Shown here piece by piece: positions 53,320-63,254 of a DNA stretch of 64,000 nucleotides. Under the pieces are notes generated by a model. That model did not search any database. It saw only the letters and a list, made by a program, of their open reading frames with translations, and had not been told where the DNA came from. A program made the translations under genes and the position numbers. Every line of letters begins with the position of its first letter. Position 1 is the first letter of the stretch. This stretch comes from Lachancea thermotolerans CBS 6340 (lineage: Eukaryota; Ascomycota; Saccharomycetes; Saccharomycetales; Saccharomycetaceae): positions 620,001 through 684,000 of the forward strand of contig NC_013082.1 in NCBI RefSeq assembly GCF_000142805.1, in the 5' to 3' direction.

Positions 53320-53589
53320 CACGTGCGAGGCTAGCGTGTCACGTGGACGGAGCTAAATGTCGCAAGGGAAGCCGCTGGAGAAGCCGCTGCAAAGGGGCGG
53401 CGGGTCACGTGCAGAGTGCCGTACCACGTGATCGTGTTGCTATCGCTTATTATCACTGCCCCGGTCCTACCGTGCGGAAGTCCCGTCCTGCACCACGTGA
53501 CCACTCCGACCCGTCACGTTTGCGGCCCTCCCGCCCGGGCGCTCCACTCAGCGCCACGTGACGGCCGCTGGTCGCGTCTGTCTCACGTG
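53320..53589. promoter_or_regulatory. Cluster of seven CACGTG E-boxes
   Basis: CACGTG occurs at 53320, 53340, 53406, 53425, 53494, 53555 and 53584 (first base each): seven copies in 270 bp. Five are followed by A or are of the form CACGTGA, and 53583-53590 is the full TCACGTGA. In yeasts this hexamer is the target of bHLH factors such as Cbf1, Pho4 and Tye7. Which factor and which of the two flanking genes responds cannot be seen. Confidence 0.75.
53366..53389 (+). repeat. Left copy of a perfect 24-bp inverted repeat
   Basis: Contains GAAGCCGCTG twice in tandem, with a 12-bp period. An exact reverse-complement copy lies at 53608-53631, 218 bp away. Five of the seven CACGTG boxes lie between the two copies. 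Confidence 0.95.
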
Positions 53590-53607
53590 ACCCCGCTTGC
53601 CCTCATC

Positions 53608-53631
53608 CAGCGGCTTCTCCAGCGGCTTCCC
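53608..53631 (-). repeat. Right copy of the 24-bp inverted repeat
   Basis: Exact reverse complement of 53366-53389, so reading CAGCGGCTTC twice on the plus strand. The match does not extend into the flanks on either side. Confidence 0.95.
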
Positions 53632-54129
53632 CGCATGGGGTTCCGTAAGCAACCGCCCGCGACCGCTTACGGCTTCTTGCGCGTTCCTGCGCGTTCCTGC
53701 ACCCTCCAGCAAATCCCCTCCCAGACCAGCCCGCGCAAGGCCCGCCCGCAAAGAATCCTCCGCCTCGCTTGCGCCCACCCTCGTCATGGTCCCCACCGCA
53801 ACCGTGCAGGTTTGTCTGCGAGGTTCTAGAATATTCCACCATGAGCACAACGCTCGAGCCAGGCACCACCGCAGGTGCAATCCTGGGCGTTGCGCGCCGC
53901 AAGTCGTACGGGTTGCGCTGAGTGCTCAGCTCAGCTCAGCTCGAGAAATAAGCTGACTCCGCGGGCTGCTCAGGCCACACTCAGGCCACGCGCAGGCGCG
54001 CCGAGCTTGCCTTCCGTCCGGCGTCGCACTGTACGGCATCCCCGCCGCGGCAGTGAAATGACGTGGGCGTCTCTCAAACCGCAAAGGCAACGCGAAGTTG
54101 CTGGGCTGCTGGTGACAACGGGCATGGCT

Positions 54130-54158
54130 AGGGGTCCCCTAATTTCAGTGTATATAAG
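54130..54158 (+). promoter_or_regulatory. STRE palindrome and TATA box of the HAD gene
   Basis: AGGGGTCCCCT (54130-54140) contains the stress element AGGGG on both strands, the Msn2/Msn4 target. TATATAAG follows at 54151-54158, about 170 bp before the ATG. The combination is typical of strongly inducible yeast promoters. Confidence 0.6.
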
Positions 54159-54328
54159 GCGAGGGTCCCAAGCCGTTTCGGGGATTCCGCGGTTCCAGGG
54201 ATTCTACGAGTACACAAAAGAGCAAGTACAAGCGCGAGTACAGACAGCAACCGACTGGATTTTCACTCCTTTGTATTCAATTCGCATAGATTCGCAACCC
54301 CGCACCTTTTCCCCTTCTCCACACAACG

Positions 54329-56026
54329 ATGTCAGACAAGATCACCGAAAAGCTTAAGGCGTTTTCCAGTAAGATGACCGACGGCGCTCTCGGGCACAGC
54401 AACGAGCACGCGCAGCACGCCGGCGGCGACGCGTACAACACAGACTCGGACGCGGACGTGGACCCTTTGCAGAAGAGTGAGTCGGACCGCGTGTCGCAGC
54501 AAGTGACCGAGGACCAGAAGGCGCACGCGCCCGGCACGCACATCGAGCGCAATGCCGACGAGAAGCCCCGCACCAAGTCGTTCCTCGAGAGCGACGGCAT
54601 CGACGAGATGAAGCCCGTCACCCGCAAGCACCGCGTCTCGTCGCTGTCGCTCAGCGACCAGTGGCGCGCCAACCAGGACCTGCACCCGCTCACATCCATG
54701 GACAACAACGAGGGCACGCCTTCGTCACGCGTGCCCTCGCGTAAGGCCTCCATGGTGTCGCGCCACTCCAGTGTGTCGCGTCGCGCGTCCACCGTGCGCA
54801 CCCGCCAGCAGATCATCGACCACGAGCGTGTCGCATCCTACGCCTTTGCCTTCGACATTGACGGTGTCATCGTGCGCGGACCCGAGACTATCCCCGAGGC
54901 GCGCGATGCCCTGCGCATGCTGAACGGCGAGAACAAGTACAACATCAAGGTGCCCTACATCTTCATCACCAACGGCGGTGGCCGCTCCGAGAAGGCCCGT
55001 TGCAAGGACCTCTCCAAGCGCCTGAACATCACCGTTACCAAGGACCAGGTCATCCAGGGCCACACCCCTATGAAGGACCTCGTTCCCATCTACAAGAACG
55101 TTCTGGTCGTGGGCGGCGTGCTGGACTCGTGCCGTAAGGTGGCCCAGGACTACGGTTTCAAGAACGTGTACATCCCTCTGGACATTATGAAGTGGAACCC
55201 CAGTGTAACCCCTTACTACCAGCTTTCCGAAGAGGAAAACGCCGTAGCTCGCGACGTGGACTTCTCCAAGGTGCCTATCGACGCCATCCTCGTGTTTGCG
55301 GACTCCAGAAACTGGGCCGCGGACCAGCAGATCATCTTGGAGATTCTGCTCTCCAAAAACGGTGTCATGGGCACTGTCGCCAAGGACCCTAGCGACAACA
55401 AGGTCGGTTTGTACTTTGCGCACTCCGACTTCGTGTGGGCCACCGACTACGGTCTCTCTCGTTACGGTATGGGCGCTCTGCAGGTGTCCATCGCCGCGCT
55501 TTACCAGGAACACACCGGTCGCGAGTTGCAGGTCACCCGTTTCGGTAAGCCACAACGTGGTACCTTTAGATTCGCCGAAAAGGTTTTGTCCAACTGGAGG
55601 AGAAACACCCTCACTGAGCATGTCGAGCAGCTCAACCTCGAGGACGGCGAAACCAGCGACAGCGCTCCCTCAGACTCCGAGGATGAGGGCACTGACACCG
55701 ACGGCGCTGTTCTCGAACAGACCGACAAACTGGTGCTCGACCTCCCACCTGCCTCCACCGTGTACTTTGTCGGTGACACACCAGAGTCTGACATCAGATT
55801 TGCCAACTCCCACGACTCCTCTTGGTACTCTATCTTGGTGAAGACCGGTGTTTTTCAAGGCAACACCACACCTAAGTACCAGCCCAAGAAGATTTGTGAA
55901 AACGTGCTAGAGGCCGTGAAGTTCGCCATTGAGAGGGAGCATCAGAAAGAGCTGGAGGAATGGAACAGCTCCGTGGTTGACGCTCCTGTCGTTGATGAGC
56001 GTACTGCCAAGATCGGCAACAGGTAA
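54329..56026 (+). CDS. CECR5-type HAD hydrolase with long N-terminal extension
   Basis: A 565-aa protein whose residues about 170-550 match the CECR5-like HAD hydrolases; S. cerevisiae has YKR070W of 352 aa in this family. Motif I is FAFDIDGVIVRG with nucleophile D176 and acid/base D178. Motif II is IFITNGGG. The late metal motif is YFVGDTPESDIRFAN. Cap-domain stretches QGHTPMKDL and VVGGVLDSCRKVAQDYGFKNVY agree. The first 165 residues are polar and disordered, with a basic-Ser cluster RKASMVSRHSSVSRRAST (139-155) that fits PKA-type sites. An acidic insert (SDSAPSDSEDEGTDTDG) lies near 450. No orthologue sits at this place in S. cerevisiae. Substrate is unknown. Codon bias and promoter suggest high, regulated expression. 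Confidence 0.85.
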   Translation: MSDKITEKLKAFSSKMTDGALGHSNEHAQHAGGDAYNTDSDADVDPLQKSESDRVSQQVTEDQKAHAPGTHIERNADEKPRTKSFLESDGIDEMKPVTRKHRVSSLSLSDQWRANQDLHPLTSMDNNEGTPSSRVPSRKASMVSRHSSVSRRASTVRTRQQIIDHERVASYAFAFDIDGVIVRGPETIPEARDALRMLNGENKYNIKVPYIFITNGGGRSEKARCKDLSKRLNITVTKDQVIQGHTPMKDLVPIYKNVLVVGGVLDSCRKVAQDYGFKNVYIPLDIMKWNPSVTPYYQLSEEENAVARDVDFSKVPIDAILVFADSRNWAADQQIILEILLSKNGVMGTVAKDPSDNKVGLYFAHSDFVWATDYGLSRYGMGALQVSIAALYQEHTGRELQVTRFGKPQRGTFRFAEKVLSNWRRNTLTEHVEQLNLEDGETSDSAPSDSEDEGTDTDGAVLEQTDKLVLDLPPASTVYFVGDTPESDIRFANSHDSSWYSILVKTGVFQGNTTPKYQPKKICENVLEAVKFAIEREHQKELEEWNSSVVDAPVVDERTAKIGNR

Positions 56027-56463
56027 AAAGGTTCATGACGAGATCACAGCACACCCTGAATGAACCCCTCTGCCCCTCGCAACGCCCTCCAACAACATTC
56101 GCATCACATCACATTGCATTTTTACGTTATATAGAAACAGCCGCAGGATCTTTTGGAGATCTGTCGAGCTAGTAAGATTTTTTAATGGATAGAGACGACA
56201 ATATTTTTTGATCAAGCATATCAATGTTACATTTTGTCTTGTTGACATCAGGTTTTCTAAATATTAAGCTCCTAGACAAAAACTTAGAAAAGGGCTAAGT
56301 AGTAAGAGACCCTAGCCAACTATTAAATGCACCTTTTAGAGAACTAGGTAAATAAACGTAACACAGATATTTAAACTAAGAGAACTTGGAACTACACGAG
56401 CGAAACCCCATTGTGCCAAGCTCTTAATCGCGTGGAAATGACTAAATGGTTGGAGTGCCTTTT
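56027..56463. other. Convergent intergenic region HAD gene / AHA1
   Basis: 437 bp, AT-rich, with T-rich and A-rich runs suitable for 3'-end formation of both genes. No gene or repeat recognised. Confidence 0.5.
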
Positions 56464-57492
56464 TCACAAGACTGCTCCGAATCCGAAAGTCAACTTAATG
56501 CTTCTAACGTAATAATCCATAAAGTTGCCCTTAGCCTTGTCCTCCTCGCCAATTGGAACACCACTCCAAGTAACCTGTAGTTTCGTCTCGTGGTATTCTT
56601 TAGATTCGTGGAACTCCATAGCCATACGGCTGTAATGACCCTGGCGCCAATCATTCAAACGCCACTCGAAAACTAAACGCTTCCCAGCTTCCAGCTCAAC
56701 GAGTTTGCTGGTGATGTTGCCACCAAATAGTGTGACCTCGTCGCCTTTTTCCAAAACGCTTTTGGGTGAGTTGCTCTGGAGAGGAGAGCGTGACCATGCT
56801 TGGATGCGCTGCTTGTCAATGAAAGTTTGATAGAGTTCAATTGCGGGAACATTGAAAGTTGGCTCTAGATGCAAAGTAGTTGTGTTGTACTTAGGGGCTC
56901 CCGAGGTCGAAGAGGTGGCCACTTCGGTCTTCGAAGTCACGGTCTTGGAAGACACCTGCGGATCCTTTCCCTTTGAACCCGAAGAGGCTAGGCCGCTTTG
57001 TAAATTGCCTTTGGTGAACTGAGAGTTTACCTGGTCGGCTGGCACTTGAATATCGTTAGCATGAGTTTTCAGAAGTTCCGGTCCGAATCCATAGAAAACA
57101 TCTCTCAACTGAGGCAACAACTCCTCTTTGATCACAGGCTTGATCTCGCTCAGCTTTCCGGTTTCCTTGTAAATCGACACATCAAACTGATAGTCATCTT
57201 TCTCTGAGTCAAAAGCCACTTCGGGAACTGTGATGCTGCCTTCGAATTTCTCATCTCCAACATGACCGCTGACCATCATCACTAGTTTGAGATCAAAGAG
57301 CGAGATGACCTTGCCCTTTCTTTGGCTCACTTCGCAGTCTCCTTCCATGGACGAGACGGATGTGATTTCAGCCTGCTTACCATCACGCTCGCTTGTTTTC
57401 AAACCAACTAGATGCTCATTGAAGTATTTGCGAGCCCAGTCAAGACAATTCTTGTCGACCCAGTGCCAGTTGTTAGGGTTGTGTACTGCCAT
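56464..57492 (-). CDS. AHA1: Hsp90 co-chaperone Aha1
   Basis: A 342-aa protein matching Aha1 (YDR214W, 350 aa), the activator of Hsp90 ATPase. The N-terminal domain opens MAVHNPNNWHWVDKNCLDWARKYF, carrying the conserved NxNNWHW motif. Its central segment ISLFDLKLVMMVSGHVGDEKFEGSITVPEVAFDSEKDDYQFDV fits the Hsp90 middle-domain binding face. A Ser/Thr-rich linker (about 165-205) leads to the C-terminal AHSA1 (START-like) domain beginning FNVPAIELYQTFIDKQRIQAWSRSP. It leads the YDR214-YDR212 run on the minus strand. Confidence 0.96.
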   Translation of the reverse strand: MAVHNPNNWHWVDKNCLDWARKYFNEHLVGLKTSERDGKQAEITSVSSMEGDCEVSQRKGKVISLFDLKLVMMVSGHVGDEKFEGSITVPEVAFDSEKDDYQFDVSIYKETGKLSEIKPVIKEELLPQLRDVFYGFGPELLKTHANDIQVPADQVNSQFTKGNLQSGLASSGSKGKDPQVSSKTVTSKTEVATSSTSGAPKYNTTTLHLEPTFNVPAIELYQTFIDKQRIQAWSRSPLQSNSPKSVLEKGDEVTLFGGNITSKLVELEAGKRLVFEWRLNDWRQGHYSRMAMEFHESKEYHETKLQVTWSGVPIGEEDKAKGNFMDYYVRSIKLTFGFGAVL

Positions 57493-57646
57493 CCTTTTAT
57501 AGTTGCGACTTTTTGAGCGGCTAGATTGCTAAATCTTTAACCATGTTGTTGCCAACTACCTTTATATCCTATACATGCCCTAAAGTTGATACCTCTTTCT
57601 CGAATATTCCGTCAAGAAAGTGTTGATGTCGTAGAAGACGAATTAT

Positions 57647-59248
57647 CTACATGAAATCAGAAAGTCCTGGTTGAAGGTTGGTTGTTGTCATAGATGGTAG
57701 ACCGCCGCCAAGGAAGTCCAGCATCATGTGCATGCCACCACCGCTGTAGTCGTCAACATCTTGAGGGAGAACCTGAGTTATTCCTTCTAAGAACCACACC
57801 TTGTCCTTGACTTCGGTCGCGAAGCCTCTTAGTAATTGGTAATAGCATCTCATGATCCGCATCGCGCCGAGGTCGCCTGTCATCAAGAGCGCCAGAAACG
57901 TCTTGTCCAATAACGCCGGGAATGCAAAAACGCGCAGGATGAAGTCTGACTGGTTCTTTTCACGATGGAGCTTGTCGAGATACGCAAGTGTGATCAAGTA
58001 TGGTGAGTCGATCTCGACCGGGTATAAGTCCGCGATGCTCTCGTCGAAGCACACCAGCTCCGATACAGTACCACTGTCTTGGTTTATAATGTCGCCCAGG
58101 TCGCTGAGATCTACCGATATGAGGTTGTGAAACCGCGACTTTTCTGTGAGCGGCCATACAGCAGTCAGAATCGTAGCAGCACCCTTGACATGGAATATCC
58201 ACGCCGAAGGAGACATGGACGAGGCCGCCAGCGACTCTGAGACGGCGGAACTCGATGACGAAGCGTTTGCTAGAGAATCCATAATCAAAATCAGTGCACT
58301 AGCAACGAGCGCGTCAGTATTGTCCTCAGAAATCTCCAGAACAGCCTTGCGCAAAAGCCGTAACGCATCAAGGCGGTGGGAAGCCACGTACTGCTCTAAA
58401 CCTGGCTCTTTGCGGGCAAGGTGTGTGGCGCTGAATGCAAGAAGTGCATGCATGAGAAAAGGATAGTCAAATGCAAGTTGAGGAATCTCGTCGCTCCAGA
58501 TGCGCTCGCCGGATATACCAGCGGAAGTGATTGTCGGCCACACTTCAGTGCAATAATGGTGGAAAAGCTTTAGATCAATCAAGTTCAACGTGCCCTGGTT
58601 AGATAGCTGGACCAATCTGGCGATTGTGCCCGGTTGAGACTCAATAGTAGAAGTGGAGTCTTGTGTGTTGGATTTGTCCATCATTTTGCTCGACAGGCCG
58701 GCAGTGCCGCCGGATGTATCCTTCGTAGTGTAAAACTCAGTATGGTCATCGGTGTCCATCGGCGCGGTCGCAGATTTTGCCATTGGTGACATTGGGGCGC
58801 CCGGAGAGATGGTTGGATTGTTAGCCAGGTTTGCAGCGGTATTGGGGTCTAAGTTTGCCCCAGAAGTATCCCCATTCTGTGTTTGCCCATCTGAGAGTTT
58901 CTGTTCTTCTTTTTCATGATGCGAGTTGCGCATTTGTTGCTGCTGCTTTTGCAGCGTGGCCAAAACCTCTTCCGCAGTCGTTGCTCCGTCTTTATTGTGC
59001 GGATCGCCATTTCCTTGCGGCTTCATGCCCAGAACTTCCTGGATATCGTATGTAACACCGCCAATACCTGCCGTCGAGAACATGGCCATTTGCTTCAGGT
59101 TAATTCCCGCTTTGCTGAGGGTTTGTGCCATTTCGTGCGAATGTAAAAGTGATGACAGCGGAGATGCCTGATGTTGTTGATGCTGTTGCTGGAGATGAGG
59201 TTGATGCTGTTGCTGGAGATGAGGTTGAACTTGCTGAGATTGCCGAGA

Positions 59249-59285
<37 letters not shown>

Positions 59286-60013
59286 TGTTGCTGATTGATG
59301 ACATTGTTCAGAACGTTTGATGGGAGTTTGTTGGCAGCGAAAATGCTGCCTATGCTATTGGTGAGACTCATAGAAGTTGACTGAAATGGAGGACTATTTG
59401 GAAAGTCGAAGCCAGCGAATTTTTCAGAATTGCTCAAAGTCATGAGCTGGGGCAGGAGCTGTGGCTGTTGTTGTATTTGCTGCTGAAGCTGCATGTTTGC
59501 GCCAGGAAACAACGGCGGCAGCAGTACGTTGTCTTGAGAGCCTAATGGACCGCTTGTAGGCGTTGGATGCTGAGAATGCTTTTGAATGTCCCCGACTGCG
59601 ATGCTGGGTTTACGACTCGTGGGCGCGAAAGTTGAAGCCTTCGATTGCAGAACGCCGCTGCCACCAGGGCCCGGGGTTCCGACAAGAGAAGGTGAGCCCT
59701 CGTGCTTGGGAGCGACTGCCTGCTGGGGCGGATGCGCGCTACTGCTAGACTTCCGCTTGCGCGAGGCCACTGGTGTATACACACACTCCAGCTTCATATT
59801 GATACATTTTTGACATGAGGGTTTGTCCTCATCACATTTAACGCGACGACGCTTGCAGTTGTCGCAGCCATTCTTAGATTTCTTGTGAAACTTCCGCTTG
59901 CCAGTTGAAGTCTTGCTGACCTTCTTGCCGTCAACCTCTATCAGCTCTATGACCTTCTCTTTGCGCCTATGCGACCTGTACATCGCATCTTCATCGCTGC
60001 CCTCGCTGCTCAT
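57647..60013 (-). CDS. UPC2: Sterol-sensing zinc-cluster activator Upc2/Ecm22
   Basis: A 788-aa Zn2Cys6 factor, the single pre-duplication counterpart of Upc2 (YDR213W, 913 aa) and Ecm22 (814 aa). These activate ergosterol and hypoxic genes when sterol falls. The binuclear zinc cluster reads CDNCKRRRVKCDEDKPSCQKCINMKLEC (residues about 49-76), preceded by KRKFHKKSKNG, a likely nuclear signal. The middle is Gln-rich, with 14 consecutive Gln and a duplicated PHLQQQHQ. The C-terminal ligand-binding domain (about 480-788) starts ARLVQLSNQGTLNLIDLKLFHHYCTEVWPT and ends in the glycine-rich GGGMHMMLDFLGGGLPSM, where gain-of-function changes are known in UPC2. Confidence 0.94.
59177..59224 (-). repeat. 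Two perfect 24-bp tandem units inside UPC2
   Basis: 59177-59200 and 59201-59224 are identical and encode the repeated PHLQQQHQ in the Gln-rich linker. A run of glutamine codons follows at about 59251-59296. Confidence 0.9.
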
Positions 60014-60689
60014 GCCGTGAATGACGTGTGTCCGTGATGGCGACGTCTCTTCCTGACGTGACTAGTTGGAATGAGGAGTGAAATGAAAACAATGAATTAG
60101 TCACTTCAGGCCCTTAGTAATTGTTGCGTGCCGTCCAGCTGTGTCGCTGACGAAAATGCTCTCTCTTAGCTCGAACGCCGCTTTGTGGCCCGCTTACCTT
60201 ATGTGTATGTGTATGTGCTGTCGTTTAGCACTCTAGATCGCCGAAATCCCCACAGAGCCCGTTTCTTCCCGTCTAACTTCGGGTTTTTACTGCTCGTCTA
60301 CAATTCAGAAAGCTTTGGCGTACCACACTCGTCGCTTACTGCGCTTTGGGATCCCTTAACGAATACCTTGGCCTCCCTTTACGACCTTCTTTTATACCGC
60401 TCGTTTAGCCAACTTTCGTTTTCATCAACGTTCGGAACATATGATGATGGTTTAATAAAACCGTTGGCAGGCGCAGAAAAAATGTCGTGAAAAAAACGAA
60501 AGTTGGCCAAAATAATCGTGTGATTTGCAAGGCAGATGGGTAGTCGTAATTGGTAATTTTTGGCCGCATTCGGCGCTGTAGCATCAATTAGCAACAGCGT
60601 AGGTATATACATCTTACACGGGTTGAGAGCCGTCGTTTCGGCGGATCTCTCAAACGTATGAATTGGTCACTTTTTTATTGCGCGTCACG
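60014..60689. promoter_or_regulatory. UPC2 promoter with two sterol/anaerobic response elements
   Basis: 676 bp between TCP1 and UPC2. TCGTTTAG occurs at 60221-60228 and again at 60401-60408, about 210 and 390 bp upstream of the UPC2 ATG. This octamer fits the AR1 element TCGTTYAG, which S. cerevisiae Upc2 binds in anaerobic genes; the core TCG is shared with the sterol element TCGTATA. It suggests self-regulation. No other gene was seen. Confidence 0.6.
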
Positions 60690-62369
60690 CTAGTGAGCAT
60701 GAGGGTCTTCTTTGGGGGGCTCTGGGTCGACAGTGATCATAGTGTCAATTCTCAGAATGGCGACGCAGGCCTCGAGCGCTGATTTTAGGGACTTGACCTT
60801 ACTGATGGTGGGCTCGAGAACACCGCTGTGCACTTCGTCGACGACTTTGCCCTTGATCAGGTCGAGACCGTAGTTGCGGTAATTTCTGCGCTTGGTGTCA
60901 TCTAGTTGGGCTTGTTGGCTGGCTGCATGGTACGAACGCAGCTTGGCGATGAGATCACTCGAGTCCTTTGCGGCGTTAACAGCAAGCGTCTTTGGGATCA
61001 CTAACAACGATGCTGCGAATTCCGCGATGGCCAGCTGTTCACGCGAGCCCACGGTGGTAGCGAAGTTGTCGAGGTATATGTTCAGTGCGGCCTCTACGCA
61101 GCCACCACCTGGTACAACGTTGCCACTCTCCAATGTACGCTTGACAACCGACAGAGAATCGTGTATAGAACGCTCCATTTCATCCAGAGAGTAGTCGTTG
61201 GCACCACGCAGCACGATGGACGAGGAGGAGTGTTTGGAGGTGCCCTTGATCAGTATGCACTCGTCGTCTGAGAACTTGGCTTGAACGACCTCCTGGCAGG
61301 TACCGAGCGAGCTAGGTTCAAAGGTCTCGTCACCTTCCAGGTTAGACATTGAGCTGATTAGGGTAGCACCAGTGGCACGAGCGATTCTACGAAGATCTTC
61401 TTTCTTGCAGCGCCTCACAGCCATAACCTTGGCCTCCACAAACTCCTTCAAGCACAGATCATCAATGCCCTTGGTGGTCAGCACGACATTGGCGCCGGCC
61501 GCTATGATCTTTTGAACTCTCTCCAACACAATACCCGCCTCACGTTTGCGGATCTCCTCAAGCTGTTCAGGGTCATTTATGTTTATCTGGACACCCATGG
61601 CCATTCTCGCTTTCTGTAAATTTATGTCGAGGCACGCGATCTTGATGTTGCCACCATCGAGGCGCTTAGGCATCGCTTGTGACGCAACAGTGCAGTTCAA
61701 TGCATATCCCTGGACCAACACGGACTCGCGGGCAGACTTACCGTGCGCCTTTAGGATGTTAACCGCCTTCACAGGGTACTTGATTTCTCCCTTAGAGTTT
61801 TGTGTCTTGACGGCAAGCAGAGCATCGACCACCATGTTGCTAAAAAAGTCAGAGTCCGAGCCAATGATCTTGGATGACATACTTGTCTTGGCAATGTTAA
61901 CCATGGACTCTTTACCCAGCGACTCCACGGGTATGGAAAGAACCTCATTAATGTAACGGATCGCCTCTCTCAAAGCAACACGAAAACCAGTGATTATTGT
62001 AGTTGGGTGGATCTTGTTCTTAACAAGAGAATTAGCCCTCTTGAGCAGTTCCGATGCGATAATAACCACACTTGTAGTTCCGTCGCCAATCTCGCGGTCC
62101 TGCTGTTGAGCCAACTCCACTAGGATCTTACCAGCGGGATGTTGGACGTCTAGCAGTGACAGGATTGTAGCACCATCATTAGTAACTGTGAAATCACCAA
62201 TGTCATCGACCAGCATCTTGTCCAGCCCCACGGGCCCCAAAGACGACTTCACCACGTTAGCCGCAGCCAAAGCCGCTAGCACATTCTGGTGTCTGATGTC
62301 ATCGCCACTAATCTTCTCACCGCCCAGAAAAAGCGTGTCAGAACGCGAATTGTTCAGTACAGACGACAT
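60690..62369 (-). CDS. TCP1: Chaperonin CCT subunit alpha (Tcp1)
   Basis: A 559-aa group II chaperonin subunit, the same length as S. cerevisiae Tcp1/Cct1 (YDR212W). CCT folds actin, tubulin and WD-repeat proteins in the cytosol. The ATPase signatures are [29 protein letters not shown] (about 41-69) and GDGTTSVVI (about 93-101). The later [10 protein letters not shown] is also intact. The alpha identity is supported by the N-terminus [24 protein letters not shown] and by its place beside UPC2. A Reb1 site lies about 105 bp upstream of its ATG. Confidence 0.97.
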   Translation of the reverse strand: MSSVLNNSRSDTLFLGGEKISGDDIRHQNVLAALAAANVVKSSLGPVGLDKMLVDDIGDFTVTNDGATILSLLDVQHPAGKILVELAQQQDREIGDGTTSVVIIASELLKRANSLVKNKIHPTTIITGFRVALREAIRYINEVLSIPVESLGKESMVNIAKTSMSSKIIGSDSDFFSNMVVDALLAVKTQNSKGEIKYPVKAVNILKAHGKSARESVLVQGYALNCTVASQAMPKRLDGGNIKIACLDINLQKARMAMGVQININDPEQLEEIRKREAGIVLERVQKIIAAGANVVLTTKGIDDLCLKEFVEAKVMAVRRCKKEDLRRIARATGATLISSMSNLEGDETFEPSSLGTCQEVVQAKFSDDECILIKGTSKHSSSSIVLRGANDYSLDEMERSIHDSLSVVKRTLESGNVVPGGGCVEAALNIYLDNFATTVGSREQLAIAEFAASLLVIPKTLAVNAAKDSSDLIAKLRSYHAASQQAQLDDTKRRNYRNYGLDLIKGKVVDEVHSGVLEPTISKVKSLKSALEACVAILRIDTMITVDPEPPKEDPHAH

Positions 62370-62473
62370 TTCCTATGCTACAGTGCTTGACTTCTGTTTA
62401 CCTCAATTCGATGGATGATCACACAGGGCTGCTTTGGCTGAAGTTGATTTTTTTCGCCACTTTGATCGCTTTA

Positions 62474-62481
62474 TTACCCGG
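62474..62481 (+). promoter_or_regulatory. Reb1-type site upstream of TCP1
   Basis: TTACCCGG, an exact Reb1 consensus, about 105 bp upstream of the TCP1 ATG. Reb1 sites commonly position the nucleosome-free region of housekeeping promoters. Confidence 0.6.
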
Positions 62482-62918
62482 AACCATATATCGTTTATGA
62501 TTACATATCCTGAGCCATCGCATCACAATGTCAGTAATACGACGTAACGGGCCAGTGTCACCGGAGTTGAACTTTTGGATACCTCAACTTCTTGCACCAT
62601 GTGCCATTTCTATGAATACTTTTTATCGTGACGCATGTGTCGTTGTTATTTTGCTTGCGCCAATTTTGGCGCATCTTGGTGCAAACACGCCAGGACGTAT
62701 CTGCCTTCCTTTCTGAAGTCCGCGTATGGTATTAATTTGTGATCACTTCCACGTACTATCGTACAACGCCGATCAATGCTTTACAGTCGAGAAGGTCTTA
62801 TTTTGCTTATTGCTGTCACTTCCCAATGCCCTGTCGCGGGAAATATATAATGCGTCGCTACTCGTCATTTGAATCTCAATTATTTGAACCCAAATATCTT
62901 TCCGAGTGCCGCCCATGT

Positions 62919-62951
62919 GTTTGTTTGTTTGTTTGTTTGTTTTGTTTGTTT
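62919..62951 (+). repeat. GTTT tetranucleotide microsatellite
   Basis: Five GTTT units, one GTTTT, then two more GTTT units. Short and noncoding. Confidence 0.9.
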
Positions 62952-63238
62952 AAGCCATTCCTTTCTTTTTGACACTTTCCGCGATTTTGAACCCTTTCCA
63001 GGGAATATCGCGCTGCCTGCCAGTTCGTTGAGTGATGCTCACAGGCATAAGAGTGACACTTAGGACGGGAAGGGAGCCCACAGAAAACAGAACGAACCTG
63101 GATGGCAAGCAGACGGCTGCTCTTCATGAATACCACAAATACTCAAACATGTGTTCAAACGCTTTCACAAAATTCAACGATGGTCCGAAATCTGTGCTTG
63201 TAACTGAAACAAACTTCTTCGTTATGACTTATTGGTAC

Positions 63239-63254
63239 GCGCTGGATCCAGCGC
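63239..63254. repeat. 16-bp perfect palindrome
   Basis: GCGCTGGATCCAGCGC reads the same on both strands, with no spacer. It stands in otherwise featureless DNA. Confidence 0.9.

Larger units (their letters stand above)
52739..54328. promoter_or_regulatory. GC-rich divergent control region GLN1 / HAD gene
   Basis: A 1.6-kb region, clearly more GC-rich than other intergenic stretches. It contains GATA boxes near GLN1, seven CACGTG boxes, a pair of 24-bp inverted repeats, a GCTCA array (53924-53943), and STRE and TATA elements near the HAD gene. Frames inside it are shadows caused by high GC. Parts are listed separately. Confidence 0.7.

Noticed and set aside
53924-53943. GCTCA array as a possible regulatory repeat
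   Set aside because: Only four units; too short to support more than slippage in GC-rich DNA.
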